Assembly: GCF_033958435.1 (NCBI RefSeq)
Contig: NC_134160.1
Location: forward strand, 13,007,001-13,071,000
Length of the DNA: 64,000 bases
DNA from: Carettochelys insculpta
Taxonomy: Eukaryota; Chordata; Testudines; Carettochelyidae
Direction: 5' to 3'
Shown: positions 33,600-45,810 of the stretch, one piece after another
Numbering within the stretch: the stretch's first letter is position 1
Layout of the letters: each line of letters opens with the position of its first letter
Notes under the pieces: generated by a model
The model's database searches: none
Seen by the model: the letters and a program-made list of their open reading frames with translations, nothing else
Told to the model about the DNA's origin: nothing
Made by a program: the position numbers and the translations under genes

Positions 33600-36500
33600 G
33601 CCTTTTTTGTAGCCACCTAGAAGGGTCACCCAAACTGGACAAGTCAAGGGGTAGAGACCAAACAAACTTGGATCACCTCTCCCCGAGGTAAAAGGGGGTG
33701 ACTTAGGGTTAACAACTCTTTCTGTAAAAAACCAAAAGTTACAGAAACATTGACAAAGAAACCTACAGCTACACAAGTCTTGGGAGGAGTTGACAGTCTG
33801 CTCAGATTGAGTATGAAGCATGGCAGGGGAAGCTGAAAGGAAGCTGCCCTGCAGATGACTCGTCTCTCACCCAAGACAACCACTCAGTTTGGTACATGGA
33901 ATGTTTGGACCTCGTATCAAGCAGGGAAGACAGCACAGATTGCAGCACAGATGAAACAGTACAAGCTTGCAGTTTTGGGTTTGTGTGAGACAAGATGGAC
34001 ACAATCCTGGCAGCTACACCTGGCAACAATTGAAAGCCTCATCAATTCAGGATATGAAGAAGAGGGTGCACCACACACAGAAGGTGTGGGCTTTATGTTA
34101 TCATGAGAGGCATCTGGTGCTTTAATGGAGTGGACAGCAGTATCATCACAGCCAGATTCTACACCAAAGTGCTGAAGGTACTAATTGTTCAATGTTATGC
34201 ACCAACTAATGAAGAAGCTGAAGAATGTAACACAGACTTCTATGAGACACTACAAAGAGTGGTGAGCCAGAAAGCAAAGGATATATTGATTTTGATGGGT
34301 GACTTCAATGCAAAAATTTGAAGCATAAATACAGGCAGAGAACAGATCAAAAGTAAAGAAGGCCTGGGCAACATGAATGAAAATGGAGAGCGCTTCAATG
34401 ACTTTTGTTCCTTCAATGGATTGGTGGTAGATGGTAGTGTTTTTCTACACAAAAGGGTTCATTCATAAGGTCAGTTGGGTTTCATGGGACCACCAGTCAG
34501 AAAACCAGATTGATCACATCTGTATCAGTAGTTCTTTCAGAAGATCAATGCAGGACGTCCATGCTAGAAAAGGAGCAGATGTAGGTTCAGACCACTATTT
34601 GGTCACAATAAAACTCAAGTTCAAGCTCAAGAGGTACACCAGAAAAGCAACCAAGCCAGGATAGAGATTCAACACAGAGTGGCTGAAGGATTTAGAGACA
34701 AAAGCCAGTTTCCAAGTGGAGCTGTCCAATAGATATGCACTTCTGGCAGACCTCATCCTGGAAGATGCTACCATGGAACAAATTTGGGAACACACCAGAA
34801 CAGCCTGGAAAGAGACATGCAATAAAACATTGGGAAAGAGGACAAGGAATGGATCACAGCAGAAACTCTGAGAAAAGTGAAGGAACAAAAAGACAGAAAA
34901 GCAGCCGTCAACAGCAAAACAAGAGCTGCCAAGTTGGAAGCTCAAAGACTGTTCAGAAGCTAACAAAGAAGTTGAAAAGGCTGTAAAATGGGACGAGAAG
35001 AACTTTGTGGAAAACCTTGCACAACACACTGAACAAGCTGCAGGACATCATCCGGAAGATAGCTGGGTCACTGCGTACAGTGGATCAGCCAGTACAGGAT
35101 AAGAGGGGCTGTGTGCTAATGAGCCCAAATGAGCAGCTCAGTAAATGGAAAGAGCACTTTGAAAAGCTACTGAACCACCCTGCCCACATGGAACCTCCTG
35201 AGTTACCACCTGCATATACACTGCTGCAAATTAACAGCAGCAGACCTATAAAAGAAGAAATCATGTGAAAAACAGAAAAGCACCTCGTCCAGACAACATC
35301 CCTGCAGAAGCCATCAAGGCAGGTAGTGAGACATCAGTCAGCATGATGTATAATGTATGTGGGAAAATTTGGGACATTGAAGAGATCCCACAAGACTGGA
35401 AACATGGCTACCTTATCAAGCTTCCAAAGAAAGGCAATTTGAAGGAATGCAAGAACTGGAGGAGCATCACGTTACTGACTATTCCAGGAAAAGTGTTCAG
35501 TAGGATTCCCTTGGAGAGAATGAAGACAGAAATCGATAGACAGCTCAGGGAAGAACAGGCTGGCTTCCAAAGCGAGAGATCTTGTACTGACCAAACAGCA
35601 ACTCTCAGAGTGATCATAGAGCAGTCGCTCGAGTGGAACTTGCCCCGTTCGTAACCTTCATAGACTTTGAAAAAGCCTTTGACAGTATTGATAGAGACAC
35701 TTTGAGGAAACTGGTGCAACACCTTGGCATCCCATCCAAAATTATTAACTTGATTCGTTCAATGTGTGAACTCTTGACATGCCAAGTTGTTCACAATGGT
35801 GTCTTGACAAAATCCTTCAGCATACTGTCGGGAGTGCGATAAGGGTGCTTATTGTCACCTTTCCTCTTCTTGATCACAATGGACTGGATTATGAACAGGA
35901 CAACAGATGGCCATCAACAAGGCATTCAGTGGACACTTTTCAAACAGCTAGAGGGCATTGATTTTGCTGATGATGTTGCCCTCCTTTCACACCAACAATG
36001 AAAGCATGGAAGAAAAGGTCACAATGCTAGACAAAACTGCCTCAGTGACTGGATTGAGCATTAACAAAGGAAAGACCAAGACAATGAGGATCAATCAGTC
36101 CAACAACACCACTATCACACAGAGTGGGGATGACCTGGAAGAAGTGGAGCAGTTCACCTATTTAGGGAGTATTATGGGCAGAGATGGAGGAACAGATAAG
36201 GATATTGATGCCAGGATAGGGAAAGCAACAGCTGCATTCAAGACTCTCCGTCCCATATGGAATTCACAAATAATATCCGCAAAGACGAAACTGTGGATCT
36301 TCAACACAAATGTGAAGAGTGGGCTCTTGTATGGTTGCAAGACCTGGTGTACTAAAAAGTCTTCAAATCCCAAGCTACAAACATTCATAAACAGATGCCT
36401 GAGGTCTGTTTATGATCCTTCCCATCAAATGGCAACACTTTGTCACAAATGAGGAGCTTTGGAACAGCTAGGATAAGAACCATTTGCCATTGAAATCAAG

Positions 36501-36760
36501 AGAAGGAAGTGGGGGTGACTAGGCCACACTCTCAGAAAACCATCACCCAGCATCATCCGTCAAGCTCTCACGTGGAACCCACAAGGAGAACGCAAAAGAG
36601 GAAGACCTCAGACAACGTGGAGAAGATCAACTGAGACTAAAGGACAACAACTGGGGTACTCCTGGAGCCAGCTAGAAGTTTTGTCCCAAGACTGAGTGAA
36701 GAGGAGGAGACTTGTAGATGACCTATGCCCCATGTGGAGTACAAGGGTTAAGCAGTAGTA
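33600..36760 (+). mobile_element. RTE-like non-LTR retrotransposon, near full length, inactive
   Basis: About 3.1 kb in one orientation. It contains an AP-type endonuclease region (from 33855), a linker, a reverse transcriptase (35265-36000) and a C-terminal region, in the order expected of a single-ORF non-LTR element. After the coding region it ends near a short trinucleotide tail (gcagtagtagtcg, about 36750-36765). The compact size and endonuclease-RT organisation fit the broad RTE group, perhaps the RTE-X/Proto2 side. I could not place the clade exactly. The 5' limit is approximate. It is much better preserved than the CR1 and MIR fragments around it, so it is probably younger. Confidence 0.8.
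33855..36720 (+). pseudogene. Broken endonuclease/reverse-transcriptase ORF of the LINE
   Basis: Conserved pieces occur in order but switch frame. Endonuclease: FGTWNVWTSYQAGKTAQ and LGLCETRWTQ near 33890-34000, then QCYAPTNEE (about 34190) and LMGDFNAKI just before a stop at 34319; QIDHICIS follows near 34510-34530. Reverse transcriptase: RKAPRPDNIPAEAIKAG near 35275, IPQDWKHGYLIKLPKKGNL near 35390, EEQAGFQSERSCTDQ near 35555, and FIDFEKAFDSIDRDTL at about 35655-35705. The catalytic FADD box is at 35963-35974. C-terminus: FTYLGSIMGRDGG near 36155 and a GRPQTTWRRS motif near 36600. Several frameshifts and stops (34319, 34664, 35268, after 35842, 35990, 36452) make it non-functional. Confidence 0.85.
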
Positions 36761-36769
36761 GTCGTGGGA

Positions 36770-37925
36770 CTGGCCGTATCTGAATGGCAGTGCTGTCACC
36801 TCACTGTCGTGTATCACTATTGCCTGAATCTTAGTCACCCCCTTTGGCTACTGATAGCCCTGCAGTTGTGGTGCATGGTGGGGGTGGAGAGGGCAGGCCC
36901 TGCACCCACACTCAGCGCTGCAGGATCACAGGGAGCTGTGAGAGAATCACAGAAGAATATACCTCAAGTGTCAGAGCTCGCCACTGGGTGGCAAGTTAAG
37001 TGCCCAACTTCACTGGTAATGGGTAACTGGCTCTGAACCCTGGCTGTGCTGAGCCCTTCCAATCAATGGAAGGAGAGCAAGTGGGGCAGCCGCTGAGGGG
37101 GTCTTCCCTGCACCCATGGGACAGATCTCCATTCTCAAGCAAGCAAACCTCCCTACAAAGAGGCCTGTGCCAGGCTGGGGGTTTTCTTGAGACCCTAGGA
37201 CACACCGGGACCAGGCTGGCCCATTACCATCATTCAGATGAACATGAGTGGGGTGAGTCTCCAACCCACCAGTCTGGATTTTGGTGGTCAGGTGGCTAGC
37301 TGAGCAGGAGGCTGACTGGGGAGTGGGGAAGGATTGCAACTGCCCCGGGTTGCTGAAGGAGTGTAGTCAGTTAGTTTTGCTGTCTGTCTGTCTGTCTGTT
37401 CTCCCTGCAATCCTCAGGATGTGCTCCATGCTCGGAATCAGTGTTACCAGCTCCCACTGGCCAAGCGGTCATCTGCTTTCATACAAAAAAAAAAAAGTGC
37501 TCCGAAACTTGTGCCAGGTTGAGGAGCCAAGTGGCCCTTGTCTGCTTGTTGCAGAGGGTCTGTGCTCTTCTGTGGGGCAGGGGAAGTGAAGGTAGCCACT
37601 GGGAGATGGGGAAGGCCCCCCAACCATCCCAGCAATGACCATTTATTTGGGTGACTGGAGCATCCCTTCATGGTTCAAGACAGGTGTCAGATACTGGCCT
37701 GTGTGAAACCTTGTTCTGAGGTTAATGCCACACAGAACTCACTGCTGGGGGATCGTAAGGCCATTCTCCCATGTTTGGGACAGGCTTTCAGGAGAAGTCA
37801 CTTGAATGGTGCCTTGAGGGTTGAGGCACACAGCTGTGCTCTGGGTAGATTGGGCCATTGTGGTGCTAAGTACCCACTGCACTTGATATCCCCATGGCCT
37901 ATCCATTCTCGGAACTCAGCCCCTT
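36770..37925. other. Non-coding stretch
   Basis: Holds a short (TCTG)n tract at 37380-37399 and an A-run at about 37486-37497. Nothing else recognised. Confidence 0.45.
37380..37399. repeat. (TCTG)n microsatellite
   Basis: About five tandem tctg/ctgt units. Confidence 0.85.
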
Positions 37926-37934
37926 GACAAGTAG

Positions 37935-38075
37935 AAATGATTAAGTACTCAGCAGGTGCTATGGTTTTGGACCCATTGTATAGGTGGGGAAACTGAGGCA
38001 TAGGGTGACTTGGCCAAGGTCACTTGGCTAGTCTGTGGCAAAACTGTAAGCAGAAGCCGTATGAAGTACTCTAGG
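37935..38075 (-). repeat. MIR-like CORE-SINE
   Basis: It contains ggtggggaaactgaggcat, gggtgacttggccaaggtc and acttggctagtctgtggc, in antisense MIR order. Well preserved. Confidence 0.7.
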
Positions 38076-38164
38076 CTCTTGGCCTTCTTGTGCCTGCAGA
38101 ATAGTCCCTTTTGCACATCTCAGTGTGCAGGTATGAATCTTGCAAACTTGAGCTATTCAAGCTT

Positions 38165-38300
38165 GTGCTTTGTGTGTCAGGACTCCTGCCCTGTGGTCCT
38201 GGTGCTGTCAATAACTCACTATGTGAGCGTGGGGAATGCGTTTTCCCTCTGTGTGCCTCGGTTTCCTCCTGCCTCCAGTGCTGGGAAGACCTTCACGTCC
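38165..38300 (+). repeat. MIR-like fragment
   Basis: It contains tcaataactcactatgtgag and then gtgtgcctcggtttcctcct, in sense orientation. Confidence 0.5.
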
Positions 38301-38309
38301 ATTACAAAC

Positions 38310-40475
38310 TGCAGAGCAGGGCCCAACTTTGCTGTGCATTTGCACAGTCCACCAGCAAGGGGGCCCTGGGCGCTAGCGGCTGTGTGGAGGGCGAGCTACT
38401 GCTCCAGACAGGAGGTGGGGATTGAATGAATGTTGACGAGGCCATGGGACCGTCAACTGGGAGGGGCCATAAGCGAATGGATTCAGCATTCACAGGCACT
38501 GTAATATCTGCTCCATCCTCCAAACCCCCGCCTCACTGGCCAACAGACCGAAGTGCCAGTGGGGCATCCCAGGCTGGAGAAGGGGAAGGGACTCTTATAT
38601 GTCACCTTCTGCACCCCACACAGAGCCTTCACCCAACACAGCAGCCCCCTGCTAGGCCCAGCACTGGAAGCCCCCGTGCCTGAGCCCTGTGGGCTGGGGC
38701 GCTGAGGGGTTAACATCAGAAGGTTTGACTGAAGCTCCCTCAACAGAGGCGATATTAAAGAGCGCTAATTAGCATTCTTGGCAGCAAGTGCCCTGGCCCG
38801 GCAGTGGCACAATTGTCTTCTGTGTGGCTTTCCCACCCACTGCCATGGGCTAGGCTGCTCCAGCAGGGAGAGCATTGGGTGACACTCATGCCCGGTCTGA
38901 GTTCACCCCTTGGCTGCCAAGGTCGGCAGCAGCCTCTGCACAGCTAGGTGCTTCCAAGGTGCCCCAGTGCAAGGGAGTGTGGCGGCTGCAGGGGGGGCAG
39001 CTGCAGGCAGCCCTGGGGAAAGGGAGAGAGCTTCAGAGTGCGTCGTGGGCCGAGGGGAGATGATGCTTTGCTGGGAGGCCAATGAGCAGAGGTGGCCTGG
39101 CTTATGTGTCAGGCCAGACTTAGAGGTGTGGAGAGCTTAGCAGGGTCTCCATGAGAGGTGAGGCCTCCTGCAGCAGGGGCTGTACCCAAATTAGACTCCC
39201 CAGGGGAGGGGTAGGTCTGGGCATCGCCTGTATCTATGTGCAGCCCTATCGGCACAAACCAGCCATGCCCCCCACAGCCTGACCCTATCCCTGGCACGCA
39301 GGAGCCCTTCCATCAGAACTCACTGCCTCACTGGCAGGGAGAAGGGGAGCAGAGTGCTTAGTTAACATCAGAGGCAGGCAGCCTGCTGGCTGGCTGTTCC
39401 CTCCCAGGGCCTGCCTCTGCTTAGCGCAGGGTTTGCAGACCTGGCGGCGCAGGTGGCTGTCTGGCTCCTCATTGCCGAGCGACGCTGCCCTGTTGATTTC
39501 TGACACCCAGCGATAATGCTGCTTGGCTGTTGTTATAACACTGGCTGCAGTGGCGGTGGAGAGCTCTGTGCTGGGGCATTATTATGCTTTGTCTCTGTGT
39601 AACTCTTTAACTTTGTAACTGGTTCTGCATTCGGAAAACTGGGGCCTCTTGTTCTCACTGCTTTGAAATGGAGCTGGGGAAACCCCAAGTGGTGGGGCGG
39701 AGGTCTCTGCACTGAGGCAGGCCAGTGTTTCTTATGGCTCAGCTCTCTAGGTATGTGGGGTGGGACGGATGCGGGGGGAGAGGACCGGGAGGGGAGTGCT
39801 TGGGCAGGTGGAGGAGGGCCATTCCTGGGGCGGTACAGGACAGGATGTGACACCATGTGCTTCACTGTACCTAATCCTAATACACTTCAGGATGCTTGAG
39901 TGTCTGGGAGCTGCTGGGGGAGGCAGGGCTGTTCTGAAAGGAGCAGAGGGACGCTGTGCCCAACTGGTCCTGGAGCCTGACCCTGACAGTGGCCAGGCTT
40001 AGAGGCAGGTGCTGAGACTGCTGTACAAGGGGGCTGCCTGTGCAGTATCCTGGGCCAGGGGAAGCTTCTTTCTTAGGCTCTCGCCCCTGGATTTGTGGGC
40101 TGAGGGTCCCTCCTCTCGCTGAGATGGGAGCAGCGCCTCCCCATGTGCTTCTCAGAGCTGCCCATCTCAGTTCTGTGCGCCCACACTCTCGCTGCAGCTC
40201 TCTGGTGTCACAGTCCTTCCAGCCCCCTCCGGCGTGCACAGGGCACCGGTGGGCTGTGGGTGTTCCCTGTGGACAAAGCTAGTCTTTGGCCTCTGACTCT
40301 TCGCTGCGATTGCTGCTGCTCTCGGTTCTTTTCTGCTGGGGGACGAGCGGAGGTCAGAGTTGCCGAGTCAGTCTGAGTTTGAGAGCTGGAGCCTGAAAGG
40401 AGCTTTGGTCCTTGAAAAGCTGCAGCATGCTGCTTTATTTTCTGATTAGTCTGTGCATTGCAGTAATCAGTTGTG
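38310..40475. other. Non-coding stretch
   Basis: No gene, RNA or clear repeat recognised. GC is mildly raised at 40060-40300 but not to CpG-island level. Confidence 0.4.
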
Positions 40476-40477
40476 TT

Positions 40478-40560
40478 AATGGGCCAGCGCTCCTATTGTG
40501 CTAGGTGCTGTGCCAAGAAAACAAAAAGTCTGCACTCCAAAGAGCTTACACTGTGAGTTT
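40478..40560 (-). repeat. MIR-type SINE 3' tail fragment
   Basis: It contains ctattgtgctaggtgctgtg and ccaaagagcttacactgtg. The complement matches the gctccttcaagcagggact tail seen in sense at 59372-59460. Confidence 0.6.
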
Positions 40561-40581
40561 TCCCCTCCTTGGTGCATGTGT

Positions 40582-40762
40582 GTGTAGTACCCAGAGGCAC
40601 TGAGACCTCATCTGGGGTGAGTGAAATCTCTACTCTACAGCCTCAGCTGAGAGCCAGCTGGCCTTTAGCTCATGTGGTAGAGTACAGGGCTTTAGACCCT
40701 GTGCTCACAGGTTCTATCTCTGGGGCCAGCAACCCAGGTCTGTTGGTGTTACATGTGTAAAA
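40582..40762 (+). repeat. tRNA-derived SINE copy 2
   Basis: Almost the same text as 45811-45992: gtagtacccagaggcactga, a tRNA-like head (ctttagctcatgtggtagag) with an A-box-like segment, a B-box-like ggttctatctc, then gccagcaacccaggtctgtt. It is not a functional tRNA gene, because the arms do not close a good cloverleaf and flanking SINE sequence continues on both sides. Confidence 0.75.
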
Positions 40763-40769
40763 CAAATGG

Positions 40770-41700
40770 ATATTAGAGAGCAGCTGAGCCTTGTGGGAGG
40801 AGCCAGTAATCCAATGGGACAACCAAGTCGTAAGCAAGCAGTTCTGCTCACCCAGCCTTCCCTTATCACAGGCCCTTTCTTCCAGCCTCCACCCTGTAGA
40901 CAGGTGGGACCCTTCTGTAACTGGCTGCTCATGTTTGACCTGGAACCTACTCACACAGTGAGATGGTTTTGATCTTGTGAGGAAAGGATTAAGAGGGGCC
41001 CAAAGCAGTAATGTGCCCTACTCCCATTGATGTGGCCGCAGCAAACCCAACTCCCTTTGGCCCTTTGAAAATCCCAGCCTGAGTGGGCTCTGCTGCCTCT
41101 CATGGTAGAAGGTGACTTGATATCCAGCCTGGGTGCTAGGGGGGAGGGAGTGGTTCTTTGGGGAAATGGGATCTAGGGTGGGGGTGAGCAGTCCTGAGGG
41201 TAGTCAAGCTGGAGTAGGTAATCCACAGAGGTATCCAGCTTCTGCTGGGCCTTCAAGTAGGATTATAGTGGAACTAGTTTTGTTAACCCTGATCTGGCAT
41301 GTGGTTTTGTTTGCTGCCAGTTAGGGATAAAAGTCCCAGCTCCTTGTAGAGAGAGGTGGGGTCTCATCCTGTGCAGAGTGCTGCATCCTGGGGCTTTCAG
41401 GGTCTTGGGATCAGGCTTTTCAACAACCAGATCCTTCCCCCACAGCTCAGAACATGCTGGGCTCTCTGTTGGACCAAGGAGAGGATGAGAGCCTGTTTGT
41501 TATTGCTCCGCTCTCCGCAGTCCCACTTTCTGTTTCTCAGGCAGACGCAGGCTTTGAAAGCCAGCTCTTTCCTTGTGCGCTGATGCGTGGAGATGTTTTT
41601 CAGCTGCTAATAGTGTTTTCCGGCTCTGCATTCTTATTTTGAAACATCTTCCCTTCAGTGAAGCGGAAACAAAAATTACCTTCCCGAAGCAGGTGGGCGC
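40770..41700. other. Non-coding stretch
   Basis: No gene recognised. An acceptor-like ccttcccccacag at 41435-41445 precedes a short open frame but no donor follows. Confidence 0.4.
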
Positions 41701-41708
41701 GAGGTAGG

Positions 41709-41737
41709 GTGTGTGTGTGTGTGTGTGTGCGTGTGTG
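41709..41737. repeat. (GT)n microsatellite
   Basis: About 28 bases of GT with one interruption. Confidence 0.9.
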
Positions 41738-41739
41738 CA

Positions 41740-44520
41740 CGCGCAGGGAGAACCGGTGCTTTAGAAACAAAATGGGACCAGAGGACGTAGGATGTGTTTA
41801 AGGGGTGGAGGAAGTGTTTTGGCCTTTCACCTGCAGTACAGCCTGTGTGTGAATTGCTGTCACAGAGAGCAGGACAGATGGAAGTTAAATCATATAGAGG
41901 AGTTAATGGGAGGAAAACACACCAGTAAACAGTTGTTTCTTACACTGGACTTAACTGTCGCATTTAGATGCAATACACCACTCTGCACTCGAACAATAAT
42001 AGATGACTGTTTAAACCACAAATTAAGGACTTCTTTGTACCTGAATTGTCAGTTCTATTTTTCTCTCTTCCTTGATAGTAACTCTACTTATTTCTGGGCC
42101 ACAGAATGCTATTAAAATAGGATTCCATGCTGATGAGAGTTATGCTGTGAAGCATACAAAGAAGTTAGATAAAAATGTAGAAATACTCTTTCTGGAAGGG
42201 TTCAAACTTTGTTTCTTAGTATTCAGAATGATTATCACAAAGAATGCCAAAACAGAGAGAGATGAAGCAGGCTGCTCCCACACACACATATCTCTAGGCT
42301 GGCTTTCTATAGACTGATCTTTATTGCATCCTTCCTCATAGAGCCCCTCAGCCTAGAAGCGGGACCAGGAAAATCCCTCACAATTTAGTGATAGCTCACA
42401 GTTTTTAGACAGCTCACAGAAGTTTGACTAGCGATTGCTCTTGGGAGGGTGAGCTTTTCTCATTTTGGTTTCTGGTTCTATTTAGTCCATGTCTCTGCTG
42501 ATGCAGTGTTCTGACTTAATGGTGCCTGGGCCCTTATGTGCAATGAGTGTCTTGAGCCATTTCTCAGTGCACAAGTGTTCACTGCCTAAAACACACCATT
42601 GGCAGTCTTGGCTCCTTGTTGCCAGTCTTTGCAAAAGGGCTAAGAACCGAAATCAAACACCCCTCCTTGTTCTAGTGGTGCATCATGCAGGTGAGTCCCT
42701 TTGGTGATGGTTGGGGATGTGGGGGAGAAGGGTCAGGGACTCTTGCATTGCTGTGACCAGCTCTGTCATTGAACAGAGGAGTTTGGTCTGCCAGGGTGGC
42801 ACCTATATTCATGGGCAGCCTAAAATGGTGGAACTGGACTGCGGATCAAAGCTCTGAAACCAAAAGCAGGAAATTTGGGTCTATAGCTTGAAGGCTGAAA
42901 TTTGAGCCACCATACCACTGAGAGGTTGGATCCTGCTTTGTCTGAATTTCGCAGGAGTGGGTTCAGACCAAAGGTTTGTGCGCATGGTCCAATATTGTGA
43001 TAGGTCCTTTTCTGCTCTGTGGGGCAGCTGACCTATTCTGTCTCGTGAGCATTGCCATGTTGCAGCCTCTCCCCGCTTGTCTGCAGGGGGCAGCTTTCAT
43101 TCTGATGCAGAACGTTTCCGGGAGGACACACACTGTGTGCTCTCTCTGTGCTGGGACTGCATATGTTTTCATTCTAATTCCTTAATCTGCTAGCAGGCAT
43201 CTAGACTGAAAATGTGTGAAGGCTGTTTGTGTAGAAGAAAACACAGCTTGTCAGCAGCTATTCACAATATGGCATTAAAAGGCCTACCAGAAAAGGTATA
43301 GGGACCTCCTTCTAGTGGCTCCAATGGAGCAATTAATTAATAAGCACTATTCTAAGAGCTTCAATGGTCCAAAAGCTGAGAGGTAACTGAGCACAGAAAC
43401 CTTGTTAATATTCAGGGGGAAAGGAAAATCAATTCTTGACAAATGACATGAAGAACCACGTTCTTTGGAAAATAAAACCAGCTTCACAGACAGTGCCTGG
43501 AGCAATGGAAAGTGAAGTATTAAACACAATAAGTAAACCATTGAAATAGGCACCAGAAACAGTTCTCTCACATTCCTAGATTAGCGACTGCCCCTCCCCA
43601 AATGATGAATTCTTTTACACACAACAGCTGCACCCTGAGCATCTGTGCCTGCGGGACCCAAAGAAACCACCTGCCTGTTCGAAAGAAATACAGTCTGAGG
43701 TGGAGCTGGCGGCTTTTCCATCTAGTTTACCTCAGAGCAAAGGGATAACATCATCACATGGCCAGGAAAGGAGAGAACTGGGATCTCTTACCATAGAGAT
43801 GAGGCTTAGCTGGAATGAAGACAAAGGAGACCTGTTACTGAGGCTGCTGGCTCCAGACAGATCCTAAAGTTCTCCCTGTGCCCCCTTACTGCAGGCCTGA
43901 ACTCGCCAGTTGTAGAATGGATTGAGGATGCTGTTGAGATAGTTCTGTGAGATGTGCAATGGGAGAGTAGTATCTCTCTTGTGCATGGAAGAGATGGACT
44001 CAGTGGGAAATAACACACAGGAGAGCTGTAAATAAACAAGGCAACACGGGGGTTCTCTTCTGCAAAGCGGTATGTCTCCAGGGAGCAGTGCAGGGAGAGT
44101 ATTATAGACTTGCCTAGCTCTCTGGTGCACTATAGAAATACTTCAGAGGTGTAGAGGTCCTTGGCCACAGAAAGAAATTGCCTTTGTTTTGCTCCCCAGG
44201 TCTGTCCTGAAGATGGAAGACTAGATTCCTCTTTGGCTCCATGGTTTCTGCTCATGGAAATCTCACTGAAATCAATTCATGTTTGGTACACACAGGCCTG
44301 AATGCACCAGTCCCGCAGAGTCTGCAAACTATTGAGACACAAAGTCAAGGACCCCAACTGCTTTCCATGATGAAAAGCCTGTGACACACCAGAGTTGGGT
44401 GGTGTTTAACCTGAGTTTACCAGCCAAATTTCCAAATGCAGGGAGGAGCGACTATATTTTCTCCCTAAATGGTGCTCCACTGCAGTTGTAGTTGGGTACA
44501 ATGTTTTTGCTACATACTCC
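41740..44520. other. Non-coding stretch, AT-richer
   Basis: No gene, RNA or identifiable transposon end. Base composition becomes more AT-rich than in the first 40 kb. Confidence 0.4.
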
Positions 44521-44529
44521 AAATAGTTG

Positions 44530-44655
44530 CTATGTCCCTTCCCAGAGGTGGCTGCATTTCAGTGGTGGGTGACTGATTCCTGTATGTATAGAAACTTGAA
44601 GCATTTTGAAATCCTTCAGGAAAGAAAGCACTATCAGAACTAAGAGTTTGCAAGC
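44530..44655. repeat. Interspersed repeat shared with 26640-26745
   Basis: It contains cccagaggtggctgcatttc, then ggtgggtgactgattcctg, and continues with gaaacttgaagcattttgaa. It is the longer of the two copies in the window. Confidence 0.5.
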
Positions 44656-44689
44656 GGAGTTAGCTGAATAAGGAAATCCATGATTAACT

Positions 44690-45590
44690 AGCACTTCATT
44701 TACCCATTGGGTGAAGAAATTCACAGATAACTTCAGCCACCTCGCTACCCACTGCATGAATCAACGTGTTTATTTGTGATTGTAATATGATGGGGTTCCT
44801 GTGCACAGCTAGAGAAATCAGTCCAGGGTATCTTTGCTTAAAACTGAGCCACTTACAGCCCCAGGCTGGGATTTTCTTCTCACTAAGGCAAATCCAACCA
44901 GCCACACCAGCACCTCTGCCAGCCCCACAGCCAGCTAGAAGCCACACAAGCAAACCCCCAGACTTCCCAGCTGCTCTAGCAGCCCATAGCAACAGCGTCA
45001 AACTTAGGTGAGAGGTTTTAAAACCTATTTCACCAACTCCACACAGATTCTCCCATGGTCCAAAGAGTCCAGCCCAGACTCCGGTCAATATACACTTGGA
45101 TATTACCCAAATCACCACGCCAAAGCCAGATCCTTCAGATCTAAACATCTAAAGGTTTATTCCAAAAACAAGCAAACAAAAACAGAAAATGGTTAGAGAG
45201 AAAAACGGTTAAAGCAATACAGTATTTTGCATACACCAATTACAGTTACTGATGTAGGCCAGCGATGTTATATGCTGGTTCTTGAAAGTCTTTATAAGCA
45301 CCTTTTTGAGAAGTGGATCCCCAGTCTGGACAGGCTTAACTCATGAGGACTGAAGAACCAAGAATGTCTCTGCCAGGGCCCATCTTATAGTTTTTTCTGT
45401 GTGGACGGAAAATTCTGTTCTTCTCCCATAGGTCTTGGCTTGCCACCTGACCAGGTGGGTTACTGTGCTGTGTTGCCATTCATTGCATCCCAGGAGGAAT
45501 ACCCCACCTTCATGATATGTATATTGGCCATTGGGGTCTTTGCTTAGTCCATTGTCCTGACTGAGGTGGAGCGCCACCTCCTACTGTGAA
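44690..45590 (-). mobile_element. LTR-like block, minus strand
   Basis: Read on the minus strand it contains a polyadenylation-like region (gaataaacctttagatg, about 45140-45156) and, further on, atcacaaataaacacgttga then gcagtgggtagcgaggtgg. The order resembles the U3-R-U5 layout of reptile retroviral LTRs. The outer limits are uncertain; the CR1 end begins right beside it at 45592. No retroviral coding sequence was seen. Confidence 0.4.
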
Positions 45591-45591
45591 T

Positions 45592-45776
45592 CTAAGCACT
45601 GAAACATTTCTGGAATGTGTTGCCGAGAGAGGTTGTGGATTCTCCATCCCTTGAGGTTTTTAAGTCCTGGCTGGACAAGGTCCTGGCTGGGATGATTTAG
45701 TGGGGGTTGATCCGCTTGAAGCAGGCGGCTGGACTAGATGACCTCCTGAGGTCCCTTCCAGCCCTGCGATTCTAAT
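45592..45776 (+). mobile_element. CR1 LINE 3' end
   Basis: The classic 3' region of chicken/turtle-type CR1: ggttgtggattctccatccc, agtcctggctggacaaggtc, ggactagatgacctcctgag and gtcccttccagccctgcgat, ending at attctaat. Only the last part of the element (ORF2 tail and 3' UTR) is present, the usual 5' truncation of CR1 copies. Confidence 0.92.
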
Positions 45777-45810
45777 ATGGCTACAGAGCTAAAATCTATA
45801 ACTTTACATA

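Noticed and set aside
40650..40740. tRNA gene
   Set aside because: A and B boxes are present but the arms do not pair into a cloverleaf and the same unit with flanks recurs at 45811, so it is a SINE.
41430..41642. Possible exon after ccttcccccacag
   Set aside because: No donor in frame before the stop; the peptide is unrecognised.
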